Below are positions 1-6,699 of a DNA stretch of 8,179 nt, one piece after another. Each line of letters starts with the position of its first letter. Position 1 is the first letter of the stretch. The DNA is from Deltaproteobacteria bacterium UBA2957. Its GTDB lineage: Bacteria; Myxococcota_A; UBA796. The translations under genes and the position numbers were made by a program. Location of the stretch: positions 1,551 through 9,729 of the forward strand of contig DEBL01000140.1 in assembly GCA_002348535.1 (NCBI GenBank). Direction: 5' to 3'. The notes beneath the pieces are model-generated. The model was not told where the DNA came from, did no database searches, and was given only the letters and a program-made list of their open reading frames with translations.

Positions 1-186
1 GCTGAAGTTGTATGTGGACAGCCGCTGACCGAGGAACTCGATGACGGTACCTACTACAAGCAGGGCAACTTCAACACCAACGTTGGAACCCGATACGCAT
101 TCGTGCGCGGCAACGCTTGGTGGTACGAGGACTTCCCAAACCTCGACCTCAGCAACATGGGTGCAGGGTTTGACGAGCTCGACTAA
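1..186 (+). CDS. C-terminal fragment of an unrecognised protein (5' end outside window)
   Basis: Frame 1 is open from base 1 to a TAA at 184-186 and gives the last 61 residues of a protein whose start lies left of the window. The fragment is rich in aromatic and acidic residues, has one Cys (residue 5 of the fragment), a TRYAFVRGNAWWYEDFP stretch and a very acidic end (GFDELD). I recognise no family and see no membrane segment or catalytic motif. The coding call rests on the open frame, the coding-like codon use and the strong terminator hairpin beginning 25 bases after the stop. The gene converges on lgt. The composition would suit an extracytoplasmic protein, but that is a guess because the signal region is not visible. 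Confidence 0.7.
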   Translation, partial: AEVVCGQPLTEELDDGTYYKQGNFNTNVGTRYAFVRGNAWWYEDFPNLDLSNMGAGFDELD

Positions 187-210
187 AGCCCAGTGAGCTT
201 TCGCTCAATC

Positions 211-244
211 AAAACCCCCCAGCGCGTCGACGTTGGGGGGTTTT
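211..244. terminator. Bidirectional intrinsic terminator between the left-edge gene and lgt
   Basis: A perfect 11-bp outer stem pairs AAAACCCCCCA (211-221) with TGGGGGGTTTT (234-244). Inner pairs G222-T233, C223-G232 and G224-C231 leave a six-base loop. On the + strand the stem is followed by TTTTTC. On the - strand it ends in TTTT. It therefore fits a rho-independent terminator for both the upstream + strand gene (stop at 186) and lgt (stop at 260-262), which converge here. Confidence 0.88.
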
Positions 245-259
245 TCGTTGGCGTTTCGG

Positions 260-1132
260 CTAGTCGTCTGACTCTAGAAACGGTTCCTCGGGTGCCACAC
301 CCTTGCGAAAACGGATCGCTAAGATTCCCAAGCCCAACAACAGAACTGGAACGCTGACCAGTTGACTGGTGGACAGTACACCAAAGTAGTCAGTACCGCG
401 GATCGAATCCCCTCGGAAGATTTCGATGGTGCCGCGCAGGAAGGGGTAGGTGAGAAGCAGCGATGCGAACACCTGGCCATCAAATCGACGGCCTCGGTGC
501 CACATCCAACTCAGCAGCAGGAAAATGCTGAGCGCACCAAAGCTCTCGAAGGCTTGGGTGGGAAACAACGGAATGTTGTGGACATTCCCAACCCCAACGC
601 CTGGCAGGAAGTTGAACGCCAAGAAAGGAAATCCATCCACAGCAACCACGGAGCCGCCTTGAAATTGCACGAGCGTGGATGTTTCTACAAGTTCGGTGGG
701 TCGGCCGTGGCAGCAGCCGGCGAAAAAGCATCCGACGCGTCCCAAGCACAGGCCGAGCATGAGTGTGGGTGCTGCGGCGTCGAGGAGTTTCCAGAATGGA
801 ATTCGCCTCCAGCGAATGTACGCCGCCCCTGACAGCGCTCCGCCGATGGCTCCCCCGTAGAAGGCAAACCCGCCTTCGTTGAAATTAAAGAAGATCAGTG
901 GGTTGGAAAAGAACAGGCCCGGTTCCGCGAAAACGAAGTGCAGCAGACGGCTTCCAATCAAGCTCATAATGATGATGATTTGGTAAAAGGGAACCAGCGC
1001 ATCGGGGTCAATTCCAACTTTTTTCGCCCGATTATTGAGGGTGAGAATGGACGCCGTGAACGCCACCATCAACATCAAGCCCCACATGTGCAAGCCGATG
1101 CCTTGTTGAAAACGGTAGAAGGTAGGGTACAT
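260..1132 (-). CDS. lgt: Prolipoprotein diacylglyceryl transferase
   Basis: Lgt moves the diacylglyceryl group of phosphatidylglycerol onto the lipobox Cys of prolipoproteins, the first step of lipoprotein maturation, in the inner membrane. The 290-residue product is strongly hydrophobic with about seven membrane segments. It carries the family marks GGFAFYGGAIGG (87-98), GRVGCFFAGCCHGRPT (131-146), PTQAFES (191-197) and EIFRGD (237-242). R132 corresponds to the conserved Arg of the Lgt signature and R240 to the C-terminal essential Arg. I place the start at ATG 1132-1130 because GGAGG (1142-1138) sits five bases upstream. A TTG start at 1144 would overlap that Shine-Dalgarno sequence. Two differences from the E. 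coli enzyme are visible: Tyr92 where E. coli has the His of HGGL, and Cys135 in place of the Asn of GRxGNF, with a C140-C141 pair nearby. It is divergent from psd. Confidence 0.95.
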   Translation of the reverse strand: MYPTFYRFQQGIGLHMWGLMLMVAFTASILTLNNRAKKVGIDPDALVPFYQIIIIMSLIGSRLLHFVFAEPGLFFSNPLIFFNFNEGGFAFYGGAIGGALSGAAYIRWRRIPFWKLLDAAAPTLMLGLCLGRVGCFFAGCCHGRPTELVETSTLVQFQGGSVVAVDGFPFLAFNFLPGVGVGNVHNIPLFPTQAFESFGALSIFLLLSWMWHRGRRFDGQVFASLLLTYPFLRGTIEIFRGDSIRGTDYFGVLSTSQLVSVPVLLLGLGILAIRFRKGVAPEEPFLESDD

Positions 1133-1136
1133 GGAC

Positions 1137-1142
1137 GCCTCC
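1137..1142 (-). promoter_or_regulatory. Ribosome binding site that decides the lgt start
   Basis: Read on the - strand, GGAGG (1142-1138) lies five bases before ATG at 1132. It argues against the TTG at 1144-1142, whose last base is the first G of this site. Confidence 0.65.
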
Positions 1143-1179
1143 AAGCGCGGAAAGACCGTCTAACCAAGCGAGCAGATTC

Positions 1180-2028
1180 GTGAACGATTCCCTGGTTGTC
1201 ACTTTGTTGAGTGTAGTCCCAAAAAATAGAGGTGCTCGGTTTATGGGGCTGGGTGCTCGACTTCGATTGCCGAGCTTTGCCCATCGGTTTTTGTTGCGAT
1301 GGTTCATCAAAAAATACAAGGTGGACCTGAGTGAGTCTGAGGGCTCGGTTGATGATTTTTCAAGTCTCTCAGAATTTTTTATCCGGCGGCTCAAACCCGG
1401 TGTCCGACCCATCGATGACGCTGAAGCGATTCTCGTGAGCCCGGCAGATGCAAAGGCCCACACCTTCGGTCGCATCGAGAACGGAATGTTCATGCAGGCT
1501 GAGGGGCGTCCGGCCTCCGTGGCGACCTTGGTTGGCGAGGAGCATGCCGACCGGTTTGAAGGGGGCGATTACGCCGTGTTGTACTTGGCGCCGCCCGACT
1601 ACCACCGGGTTCACTCTCCCGCGGCCGGCACGCTGCAGGCCCTCGATTATCGCCCGGGTACGCTGTGGCCCGTCTTCCCAGCTGCCTCCCGAAAAGTAGA
1701 CGAACTGTTCGGCCGTAACGAGCGCTTGGTATTCCACATGGACACCGATGCTGGACGCGTGGCAACGGTGATGGTGGGTGCGTTTGGGGTTGGTCGGATC
1801 GGCAATGAGTTTGACGCGCGGATCACGAACGCCGGGCAGCCGAGCGGAAGTCAGCCGATGGATCCCCCCGTTGCGATTGAGCGGGGTGGAGAGATTGGGC
1901 GATTTGAGCTGGGCAGCACAGTCATCTTATTGTGCGAACCAAACCGAGTGAAATGGGAGCTTGAACCCGGACAGATAACCAGAGTTGGGCGAAGGATAGC
2001 GCAGCTGATCGCATCCGACGAGCCCTGA
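1180..2028 (+). CDS. psd: Phosphatidylserine decarboxylase proenzyme
   Basis: Psd decarboxylates phosphatidylserine to phosphatidylethanolamine at the inner membrane. It is a pyruvoyl enzyme that cuts itself at an LGST site. The 282-residue product has all the marks: YKVDLSE (46-52), SEFFIRRLKPGVRPID (64-79), SPADA with Asp90 (87-91), YHRVHSP with His142 and His145 (141-147), LFGRNERLVF (176-185) and LGST (244-247). Cleavage would fall between Gly245 and Ser246, and Ser246 becomes the pyruvoyl group of the alpha chain. Asp90, His145 and Ser246 match the known Asp/His/Ser self-cleavage triad of the E. coli enzyme. The start is GTG, with a weak AAGCGAG about seven bases upstream. The N-terminal residues align sensibly with E. 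coli Psd, which supports this start. The C-terminus is short and lacks the long tail of the E. coli protein. It is divergent from lgt (47 bp) and upstream of acnB (125 bp). Confidence 0.95.
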   Translation: MNDSLVVTLLSVVPKNRGARFMGLGARLRLPSFAHRFLLRWFIKKYKVDLSESEGSVDDFSSLSEFFIRRLKPGVRPIDDAEAILVSPADAKAHTFGRIENGMFMQAEGRPASVATLVGEEHADRFEGGDYAVLYLAPPDYHRVHSPAAGTLQALDYRPGTLWPVFPAASRKVDELFGRNERLVFHMDTDAGRVATVMVGAFGVGRIGNEFDARITNAGQPSGSQPMDPPVAIERGGEIGRFELGSTVILLCEPNRVKWELEPGQITRVGRRIAQLIASDEP

Positions 2029-2034
2029 AAGGGC
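2022..2034 (+). repeat. Small inverted repeat over the psd stop codon
   Basis: GCCCT (2022-2026) and AGGGC (2030-2034) form a perfect 5-bp stem around a GAA loop and include the psd TGA (2026-2028). No T-run follows, so it is not a standard intrinsic terminator. It may stabilise the psd mRNA end or be chance. It also lies just before the probable acnB promoter. Confidence 0.3.
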
Positions 2035-2051
2035 GCATCAGGCGCTACAAT
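2025..2051 (+). promoter_or_regulatory. Possible sigma70-type promoter for acnB
   Basis: TACAAT (2046-2051) is one base from the -10 consensus. CTGAAA (2025-2030) is a 4/6 match to a -35 box, but the spacing is 15 bp, shorter than the usual 16-18, so the -35 assignment is weak. Transcription from here would leave a leader of about 95 bases before the acnB ATG at 2154. The leader holds a 16-codon open frame (2107-2157) and a weak GGGGC/GCCCC hairpin (2102-2106 with 2119-2123). Confidence 0.35.
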
Positions 2052-2153
2052 AGGGACAATCTCCACGGTTGGAAGCTGGGCTGGTTCGGGTTCACGGATT
2101 AGGGGCATGCTGAAGACCGCCCCCGTTTTGCGCCCGAAGAGACCACGAGACCC

Positions 2154-4922
2154 ATGAGCTTGTACACCGACTACCTTGACCAAATCGAGACACGAAAAGG
2201 TCAGGGGCTGCATCCCAAACCGATTGAAGACGCGGAGTTGGTGGAATGCCTGATCGAGCAGATCAGGGACGTAGACCACGAGCATCGAGAGGGGTCACTT
2301 CATTTTTTCATCTACAACACACTTCCGGGTACGACGAGTGCGGCGGGAGTGAAATCGCAGTTCCTAAAGGAAGTCATTCTGGGAACCGCGGAACTGGACG
2401 AAATTACTCCTGATTTCGCCTTTGAGATGCTGTCTCACATGAAGGGCGGGCCCTCTGTAGAAGTACTCATTGATCTGGTGCTCTGCGATGACCCGGCCAT
2501 CGCCGATCGAGCAGCAGAAGTGTTGAAGACGCAAGTGTTTTTGTACGAGGCCGATACCGACCGACTCGAGGCTGCCCATAAAAACGGGCACGCGCGCTCG
2601 ACGGACATCCTGCATAGTTACGCCAAGGCCGAGTTCTTTACGGAACTGCCTCCCGTCGATGAGGTCATTCAAGTTGTCACCTACGTAACGGCGGTGGGTG
2701 ATGTCTCTACTGACCTCCTTTCGCCGGGAAGTGATGCGCACTCGCGGTCCGACCGCGAACTTCATGGCCAGTGTTTATTCGAACACAACAAAGAGGCCCA
2801 GCAGGTTCTCATCGACTTGAAGGCACAGCACCCGGATAAACGGGTAATGCTGGTCGCAGAGAAAGGAACCATGGGGGTCGGTTCATCGCGAATGTCTGGC
2901 GTGAACAACGTAGCCCTGTGGACGGGGATTCAGGCCAGTCCATATGTTCCGTTCATCAACATCGCCCCCATCGTCGGAGGGACCAACGGGATCTCGCCGA
3001 TCTTCCTGACGACGGTCGGCGTTACCGGTGGAATCGGCATTGATCTGAAGAATTGGGTCAAAAAGCTGGACGCCAACGGCGAGACCGTTCTGGATGAGGA
3101 CGGGGAGCCCGAACTGGAACAGGTGTTTTCGATCGACACGGGTACGGTGTTGACCATCAACACCAAAGAGAAAAAGCTCTACAACGAGGATGGCACGCAG
3201 GAACTGTGCGACATCACCTCTGCATTGACGCCCCAAAAGCTCGAGTTTATTCGCGCGCAGGGATCCTATGCGGTGGTGTTTGGAAAGAAACTCCAGACCA
3301 CCGCGGCCGCCATTCTTGGGGTCGAAATGCCCGCCGTTTACGCGACATCCAAAGAGATTTCGCATCCAAACCAGGGCCTCACCGCTGTGGAGAAGATCTT
3401 CAACGAAAATGCGGTCGGGGTGGCTTCAGGGACGCTGCTTCACGCGGGATCAGACGTTCGAATCAAGGTCAACATTGTGGGGTCGCAGGACACCACCGGG
3501 TTGATGACCTCCCAAGAACTGGAGATGATGGCCGCCACCGTGATCTCGTCGACCGTAGATGGGTCGTACCAGTCGGGGTGTCACACAGCGTCCGTGTGGG
3601 ACGTCAAAGCCCAGCGCAACATTCCAAAGCTGATGAGCTTCATGAACAGGTTCGGACTCATCACGGCGCGCGACCCAGAGGGCGAATACCACCCGATGAC
3701 GGATGTGATCCATAAGGTCCTCAACGACATCACAGTGGATGACTGGGACGTGGTGATCGGCGGTGACTCTCACACGCGGATGTCCAAGGGAGTGGCTTTC
3801 GGGGCTGACTCTGGCACCGTTGCGCTGGCGCTGGCTACCGGGGAGGCGACCATGCCTATCCCTCAGTCGGTCAAGGTCACCTTCAAGGGCACTTTAAAAG
3901 ACCACATGGACTTCCGAGACGTTGTCCATGCAACCCAAGCCCAGATGCTGAAGGAGTTTGGCGAGAATGTGTTCCAAGGCAAGGTCATCGAGGTGCACAT
4001 CGGAACGCTCTTGGCCGATCAAGCCTTCACCTTTACCGACTGGACGGCAGAGATGAAGGCCAAAGCATCGATTTGCATCTCAGAGAGTGAGACCTTGGTC
4101 GAATCTCTCGAGATCGCGAAAAGTCGCATCCAGATCATGATCGACAAGGGCATGGACAACGATCGCCGGCTGCTGCAGGGGCTGGTCGACAAGGCCGACA
4201 AGCGCATGGCAGAGCTTATATCCGGCGACAAGCCCGCACTGACCCCGGATGCCAACGCCAAATATTCAGCGGAGTTTGTGGTGGACCTCGACCAGATCGT
4301 GGAGCCCATGATTGCCGACCCAGACGTTCACAACGAGGACGTGTCCAAGCGATACACCCACGATACCATTCGGCCCATTTCGTACTATGGCGGCATCAAG
4401 CAAGTTGATCTCGGCTTTGTTGGCTCTTGCATGGTCCATAAGGGCGATATGAAAATCATCTCGCAAATGCTGCGAAACATCGAACGCCAACACGGAACGG
4501 TCGAGTTCAAAGCGCCGCTCGTTGTCGCGCCGCCGACCTACAACATTGTCGATGAACTCAAGGCCGAAGGTGACTGGGCCGTCCTTCAGAAGTACTCGGG
4601 ATTCGAGTTCGATGATAGCGCGCCCAAAAATAACGCGAGGACGCAGTACCAGAACATCATGTATCTTGAGCGGCCCGGGTGCAACCTTTGCATGGGCAAT
4701 CAAGAGAAGGCCGAGAAGGGTGACACCGTCATCGCAACCTCGACTCGTTTGTTCCAAGGACGCGTGGTGGCCGACAGCACTGAGAAGAAAGGCGAGTCTC
4801 TCTTGGCGTCAACCCCCGTTGTTGTGTTGTCGACGATCTTGGGCCGGACGCCCAACATCGATGAATACATTGCTGCGGTCGAAGGCATCAAGCTCACCAA
4901 CTACGCGCCGCCGGTGAGTTGA
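2154..4922 (+). CDS. acnB: Aconitate hydratase B (bifunctional aconitase / 2-methylisocitrate dehydratase), long form
   Basis: AcnB interconverts citrate and isocitrate through cis-aconitate in the TCA cycle. In many bacteria it also hydrates 2-methylaconitate in the methylcitrate cycle. It is a cytosolic 4Fe-4S enzyme. The 922 residues follow the AcnB order: a helical HEAT-like N-terminal region (about 1-165), the swivel domain (about 170-400, with GVGSSRMSG at 241-249), then the catalytic core with VGSQDTTGLMT (442-452), SGCHTAS (474-480), GGDSHTRMSKG (536-546), GSCMVHKGD (757-765) and PGCNLCMGNQ (841-850). Cys759, Cys843 and Cys846 are the expected cluster ligands. It is longer than E. coli AcnB (865): there is an acidic insert at about 303-350 and about 25 extra residues between the first and second ligand. 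From memory this long form is typical of Bacteroidota, with a near-identical N-terminal pattern (YTDYLDQIETRKGQGLHPKP). The ATG has only weak purine-rich stretches upstream (GAAGAGA, CGAGA). It converges on the flippase-like gene with a 15-bp gap. Confidence 0.97.
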   Translation: MSLYTDYLDQIETRKGQGLHPKPIEDAELVECLIEQIRDVDHEHREGSLHFFIYNTLPGTTSAAGVKSQFLKEVILGTAELDEITPDFAFEMLSHMKGGPSVEVLIDLVLCDDPAIADRAAEVLKTQVFLYEADTDRLEAAHKNGHARSTDILHSYAKAEFFTELPPVDEVIQVVTYVTAVGDVSTDLLSPGSDAHSRSDRELHGQCLFEHNKEAQQVLIDLKAQHPDKRVMLVAEKGTMGVGSSRMSGVNNVALWTGIQASPYVPFINIAPIVGGTNGISPIFLTTVGVTGGIGIDLKNWVKKLDANGETVLDEDGEPELEQVFSIDTGTVLTINTKEKKLYNEDGTQELCDITSALTPQKLEFIRAQGSYAVVFGKKLQTTAAAILGVEMPAVYATSKEISHPNQGLTAVEKIFNENAVGVASGTLLHAGSDVRIKVNIVGSQDTTGLMTSQELEMMAATVISSTVDGSYQSGCHTASVWDVKAQRNIPKLMSFMNRFGLITARDPEGEYHPMTDVIHKVLNDITVDDWDVVIGGDSHTRMSKGVAFGADSGTVALALATGEATMPIPQSVKVTFKGTLKDHMDFRDVVHATQAQMLKEFGENVFQGKVIEVHIGTLLADQAFTFTDWTAEMKAKASICISESETLVESLEIAKSRIQIMIDKGMDNDRRLLQGLVDKADKRMAELISGDKPALTPDANAKYSAEFVVDLDQIVEPMIADPDVHNEDVSKRYTHDTIRPISYYGGIKQVDLGFVGSCMVHKGDMKIISQMLRNIERQHGTVEFKAPLVVAPPTYNIVDELKAEGDWAVLQKYSGFEFDDSAPKNNARTQYQNIMYLERPGCNLCMGNQEKAEKGDTVIATSTRLFQGRVVADSTEKKGESLLASTPVVVLSTILGRTPNIDEYIAAVEGIKLTNYAPPVS

Positions 4923-4937
4923 AGCGCGCACATCGGT

Positions 4938-5888
4938 TCAGCGACGAGCGAACAGGGCAGGGATGCCCATCGTCATGGCTGGAATGTGAGCCACCAACCA
5001 GTACGCAGCTGCGTAAGCGAGGGCTTCCGAGGTGGACGCTCCGAAGGCAGGGAGAACCAGTGCGCTGGCGGCCGCCGGCCCCGCGGCCATTGTTGGAGGC
5101 AGAACAAAGGAGGCCAGTGATGCAATGCCCAGCACCATTGAAGAGGCCGCGATGGGATCCGAGATTGACGCGCCGCTGGCGATGAGGGCCAAGCTAAAGG
5201 CAGTCACGACGAGCACGACCTGAACAGCTGCCGCCGCGGTCTGAATCCCCAGATAGCGTGCATTCCGGACAACGGAGGAGGTTTGCACAACGGTCTGCTT
5301 AGTGAGCTCGATGATGCGGTTGGTGTGGGGCTGGTTGTTCTGCCATCGGCGACCCAAGACAGCCATTACGGCCAGCACCCCGCACCCCGCGATGATGCCC
5401 CCACCGATCCACCACGAAGCGGTGGACGCATCGCCCACCAAGCTGGCCCATTGGGCAGCACCGAGGCCCATTACGGCGAGCAGAAAGAAGGCGAATATGG
5501 CGGCTTCAAGAAAGCTCGTTACGCCGACGGCTGCAGTGCCCACCGGTACGGGCACGTTGCATTCTCGGTCCATAAATGCGATAGCGGCGACGTCTCCGGC
5601 ACGGGCCGGCAGCGCGAGGTTCATGGCGCCCGCGGCGAGGCCAAGAGAAATGACGGTACGAATTGGGGGCCGAGGCATCGGAAGGGCCAGCCATAGGCGG
5701 GTCTCGTGCACCAAGAGTGCGCTGGTTTTTACGAACAATGCCGCTGCCCCCCACCACATCGAACCGCTCTCTAAAACCCGGCCAATCGCGTCGATATCGA
5801 CGTCTGATAAGAGCGCCCAAAGGATCCCTGCGGAGAGAACGATTTGGGCCAGCGTACGCGCCGTCGGCGTCGCTAAAATCCGTCGCAT
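4938..5888 (-). CDS. Multi-pass membrane protein, LPG-synthase TM / flippase-like superfamily
   Basis: The 316-residue protein is almost all hydrophobic, with about eight likely membrane segments (near 12-29, 45-62, 77-93, 117-142, 159-178, 212-238, 246-265 and 287-311). The block NLALPARAGDVAAIAF (90-105), followed by a helix with SFLEA (125-129), resembles the conserved P-x-R-x-G-[ED] region of the family that includes the membrane part of MprF and AglD/YbhN-like proteins. In characterised members this domain moves or modifies lipids. No substrate can be named here. The usual PGGxGxxE motif near the C-terminal part is not present; FVLPPTMAAGPAAAS (261-275) stands in its place. The MprF C-terminal aminoacyl-transfer domain is absent. 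It is the last gene of a four-gene operon, and its ATG overlaps the end of the lipoprotein gene by 16 bases, so translational coupling is likely. Family assignment is moderate. Confidence 0.75.
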   Translation of the reverse strand: MRRILATPTARTLAQIVLSAGILWALLSDVDIDAIGRVLESGSMWWGAAALFVKTSALLVHETRLWLALPMPRPPIRTVISLGLAAGAMNLALPARAGDVAAIAFMDRECNVPVPVGTAAVGVTSFLEAAIFAFFLLAVMGLGAAQWASLVGDASTASWWIGGGIIAGCGVLAVMAVLGRRWQNNQPHTNRIIELTKQTVVQTSSVVRNARYLGIQTAAAAVQVVLVVTAFSLALIASGASISDPIAASSMVLGIASLASFVLPPTMAAGPAAASALVLPAFGASTSEALAYAAAYWLVAHIPAMTMGIPALFARR

Positions 5889-6454
5889 TCGACTTTCAGG
5901 CGAAAGTTTCCATCGGCTGCACCCTTACCGTCCACGGCGATGAGGTACGTCTCATCCTTGCTGGTGGCCGACATTGATGCAGTACCGCCGCGTGGGGTTG
6001 TGTCGGCTTGGCACTCCCCAACGCGATGAGCGTGCTTGGCTTTGGGACACTCTAAGTCTTTGTCATTCCAGCGCATCGCAAACACGTCCAAGTCGCCGCA
6101 GTCGCTGGTGAGCTTGGCGCGTGCAGTGTGACCTGCTGGGACGCGTACGCGGTACACCATCTCTGGTCCGCTGTGGCCGCCTGGGGGTGTGATCGCATAG
6201 CAACGTGCACTGCGGTAGAAATCGTCATCGAAACTGGACCGGCCCATCCGGTTGTTGCCCTCAACTTCATCCCCGCACTTCAGTTCGCGGGTGATGCATT
6301 TCTTTGGTTTGCGACTGGAGTACATGGGAGAGCACTCCATGTCGACCGGGGCCCACTCTTCATTAAATTTTTCGAGAATGGGCACAAAGCGAGCGGCAAC
6401 TGGCGCGACGGTATCGCACCCCATGAAGGTAAGCAGCAGCAGCCAGCGAGTCAT
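5873..6454 (-). CDS. Cys-rich predicted lipoprotein with a PPC-like beta domain
   Basis: The 193-residue product starts with a short signal: Arg3, a run of hydrophobic residues (4-11), then Gly12-Cys13. It fits a lipoprotein signal, although the lipobox (FMGC) has Phe at -3 instead of the usual Leu/Val/Ile. Asp14 follows the Cys; in E. coli Asp at +2 keeps lipoproteins in the inner membrane, though this rule may not hold here. Eight further Cys (41, 53, 60, 85, 119, 136, 148, 190) could form four disulfides in the periplasm. From about 85 to 193 the pattern CYAITPPGG, MVYRVRVPAG, CGDLDVFAMRW and YLIAVDGKGAADGNFRLKVEC-end resembles the pre-peptidase C-terminal (PPC) beta-sandwich often seen in secreted proteins of Myxococcota. 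No enzyme motif is visible. It is the third gene of the operon: an ATGA overlap with the upstream small gene and a 16-nt overlap with the membrane protein gene. Confidence 0.8.
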   Translation of the reverse strand: MTRWLLLLTFMGCDTVAPVAARFVPILEKFNEEWAPVDMECSPMYSSRKPKKCITRELKCGDEVEGNNRMGRSSFDDDFYRSARCYAITPPGGHSGPEMVYRVRVPAGHTARAKLTSDCGDLDVFAMRWNDKDLECPKAKHAHRVGECQADTTPRGGTASMSATSKDETYLIAVDGKGAADGNFRLKVECDGF

Positions 6455-6696
6455 GAACCAGAAATCCCCGAGACCATTCTAAACATCGCAGCATTGACCG
6501 CAACCCCGTCGGAATTGAATCCGTCACACAGGGTTCTCTCTTCAATGGTAGCCACGCGCGCAATCACAGCCGCAGCATCCAAATCAAATGCGCCAATGCG
6601 GGCTTTGGAGCCCGCCACACCCGGAATGGAAGCCTTAATTCCATCAACCCTCAGCGGTCGATCCGTCGAGATTCGCGGCGGATCACACGTGTTCAT
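6451..6696 (-). CDS. Small unknown protein (81 residues)
   Basis: I do not recognise this protein. It has no signal peptide or membrane segment and would be cytoplasmic. There are two Cys (4 and 57), a basic N-terminal part (residues 8-33) and a probable helix around 38-56 (FDLDAAAVIARVATIEER). The gene call rests on context: a stop codon of its own frame lies two codons before the ATG, that same TGA ends the rhodanese-like gene only 3 bases upstream, and its own stop overlaps the lipoprotein ATG as ATGA. Such spacing on both sides is typical of a real operon member. The codon use looks like that of the neighbours. The Shine-Dalgarno is weak (AAGAA nearby), so translation is probably coupled to the upstream gene. 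Confidence 0.6.
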   Translation of the reverse strand: MNTCDPPRISTDRPLRVDGIKASIPGVAGSKARIGAFDLDAAAVIARVATIEERTLCDGFNSDGVAVNAAMFRMVSGISGS

Positions 6697-6699
6697 GCA

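Noticed and set aside
362..832. + strand open frame of 156 codons opposite lgt
   Set aside because: It is a shadow of lgt, which has clear family motifs on the other strand. The product has no recognisable features.
1106..1133. TTGAAA/TACATG as a psd promoter
   Set aside because: The -10 is a poor match, and such boxes are expected by chance. It is not listed as a feature.
1133..1144. TTG start for lgt adding four residues
   Set aside because: The TTG overlaps the GGAGG ribosome site that serves ATG 1132.
1032..1493. - strand open frame of 153 codons spanning the lgt start and psd 5' part
   Set aside because: It overlaps two firmly identified genes, and no domain or ribosome site supports it.
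2102..2128. GGGGC/GCCCC hairpin followed by CGTTTT as an attenuator before acnB
   Set aside because: The stem is only 5 bp, the loop is 12 bases and the T-run is four. It is too weak to call a terminator.
5302..5943. + strand open frame of 213 codons opposite the membrane protein gene
   Set aside because: It is antisense to a gene with clear membrane segments and operon coupling. Its Arg/Ala/Pro-rich product is typical of a GC-rich shadow frame.
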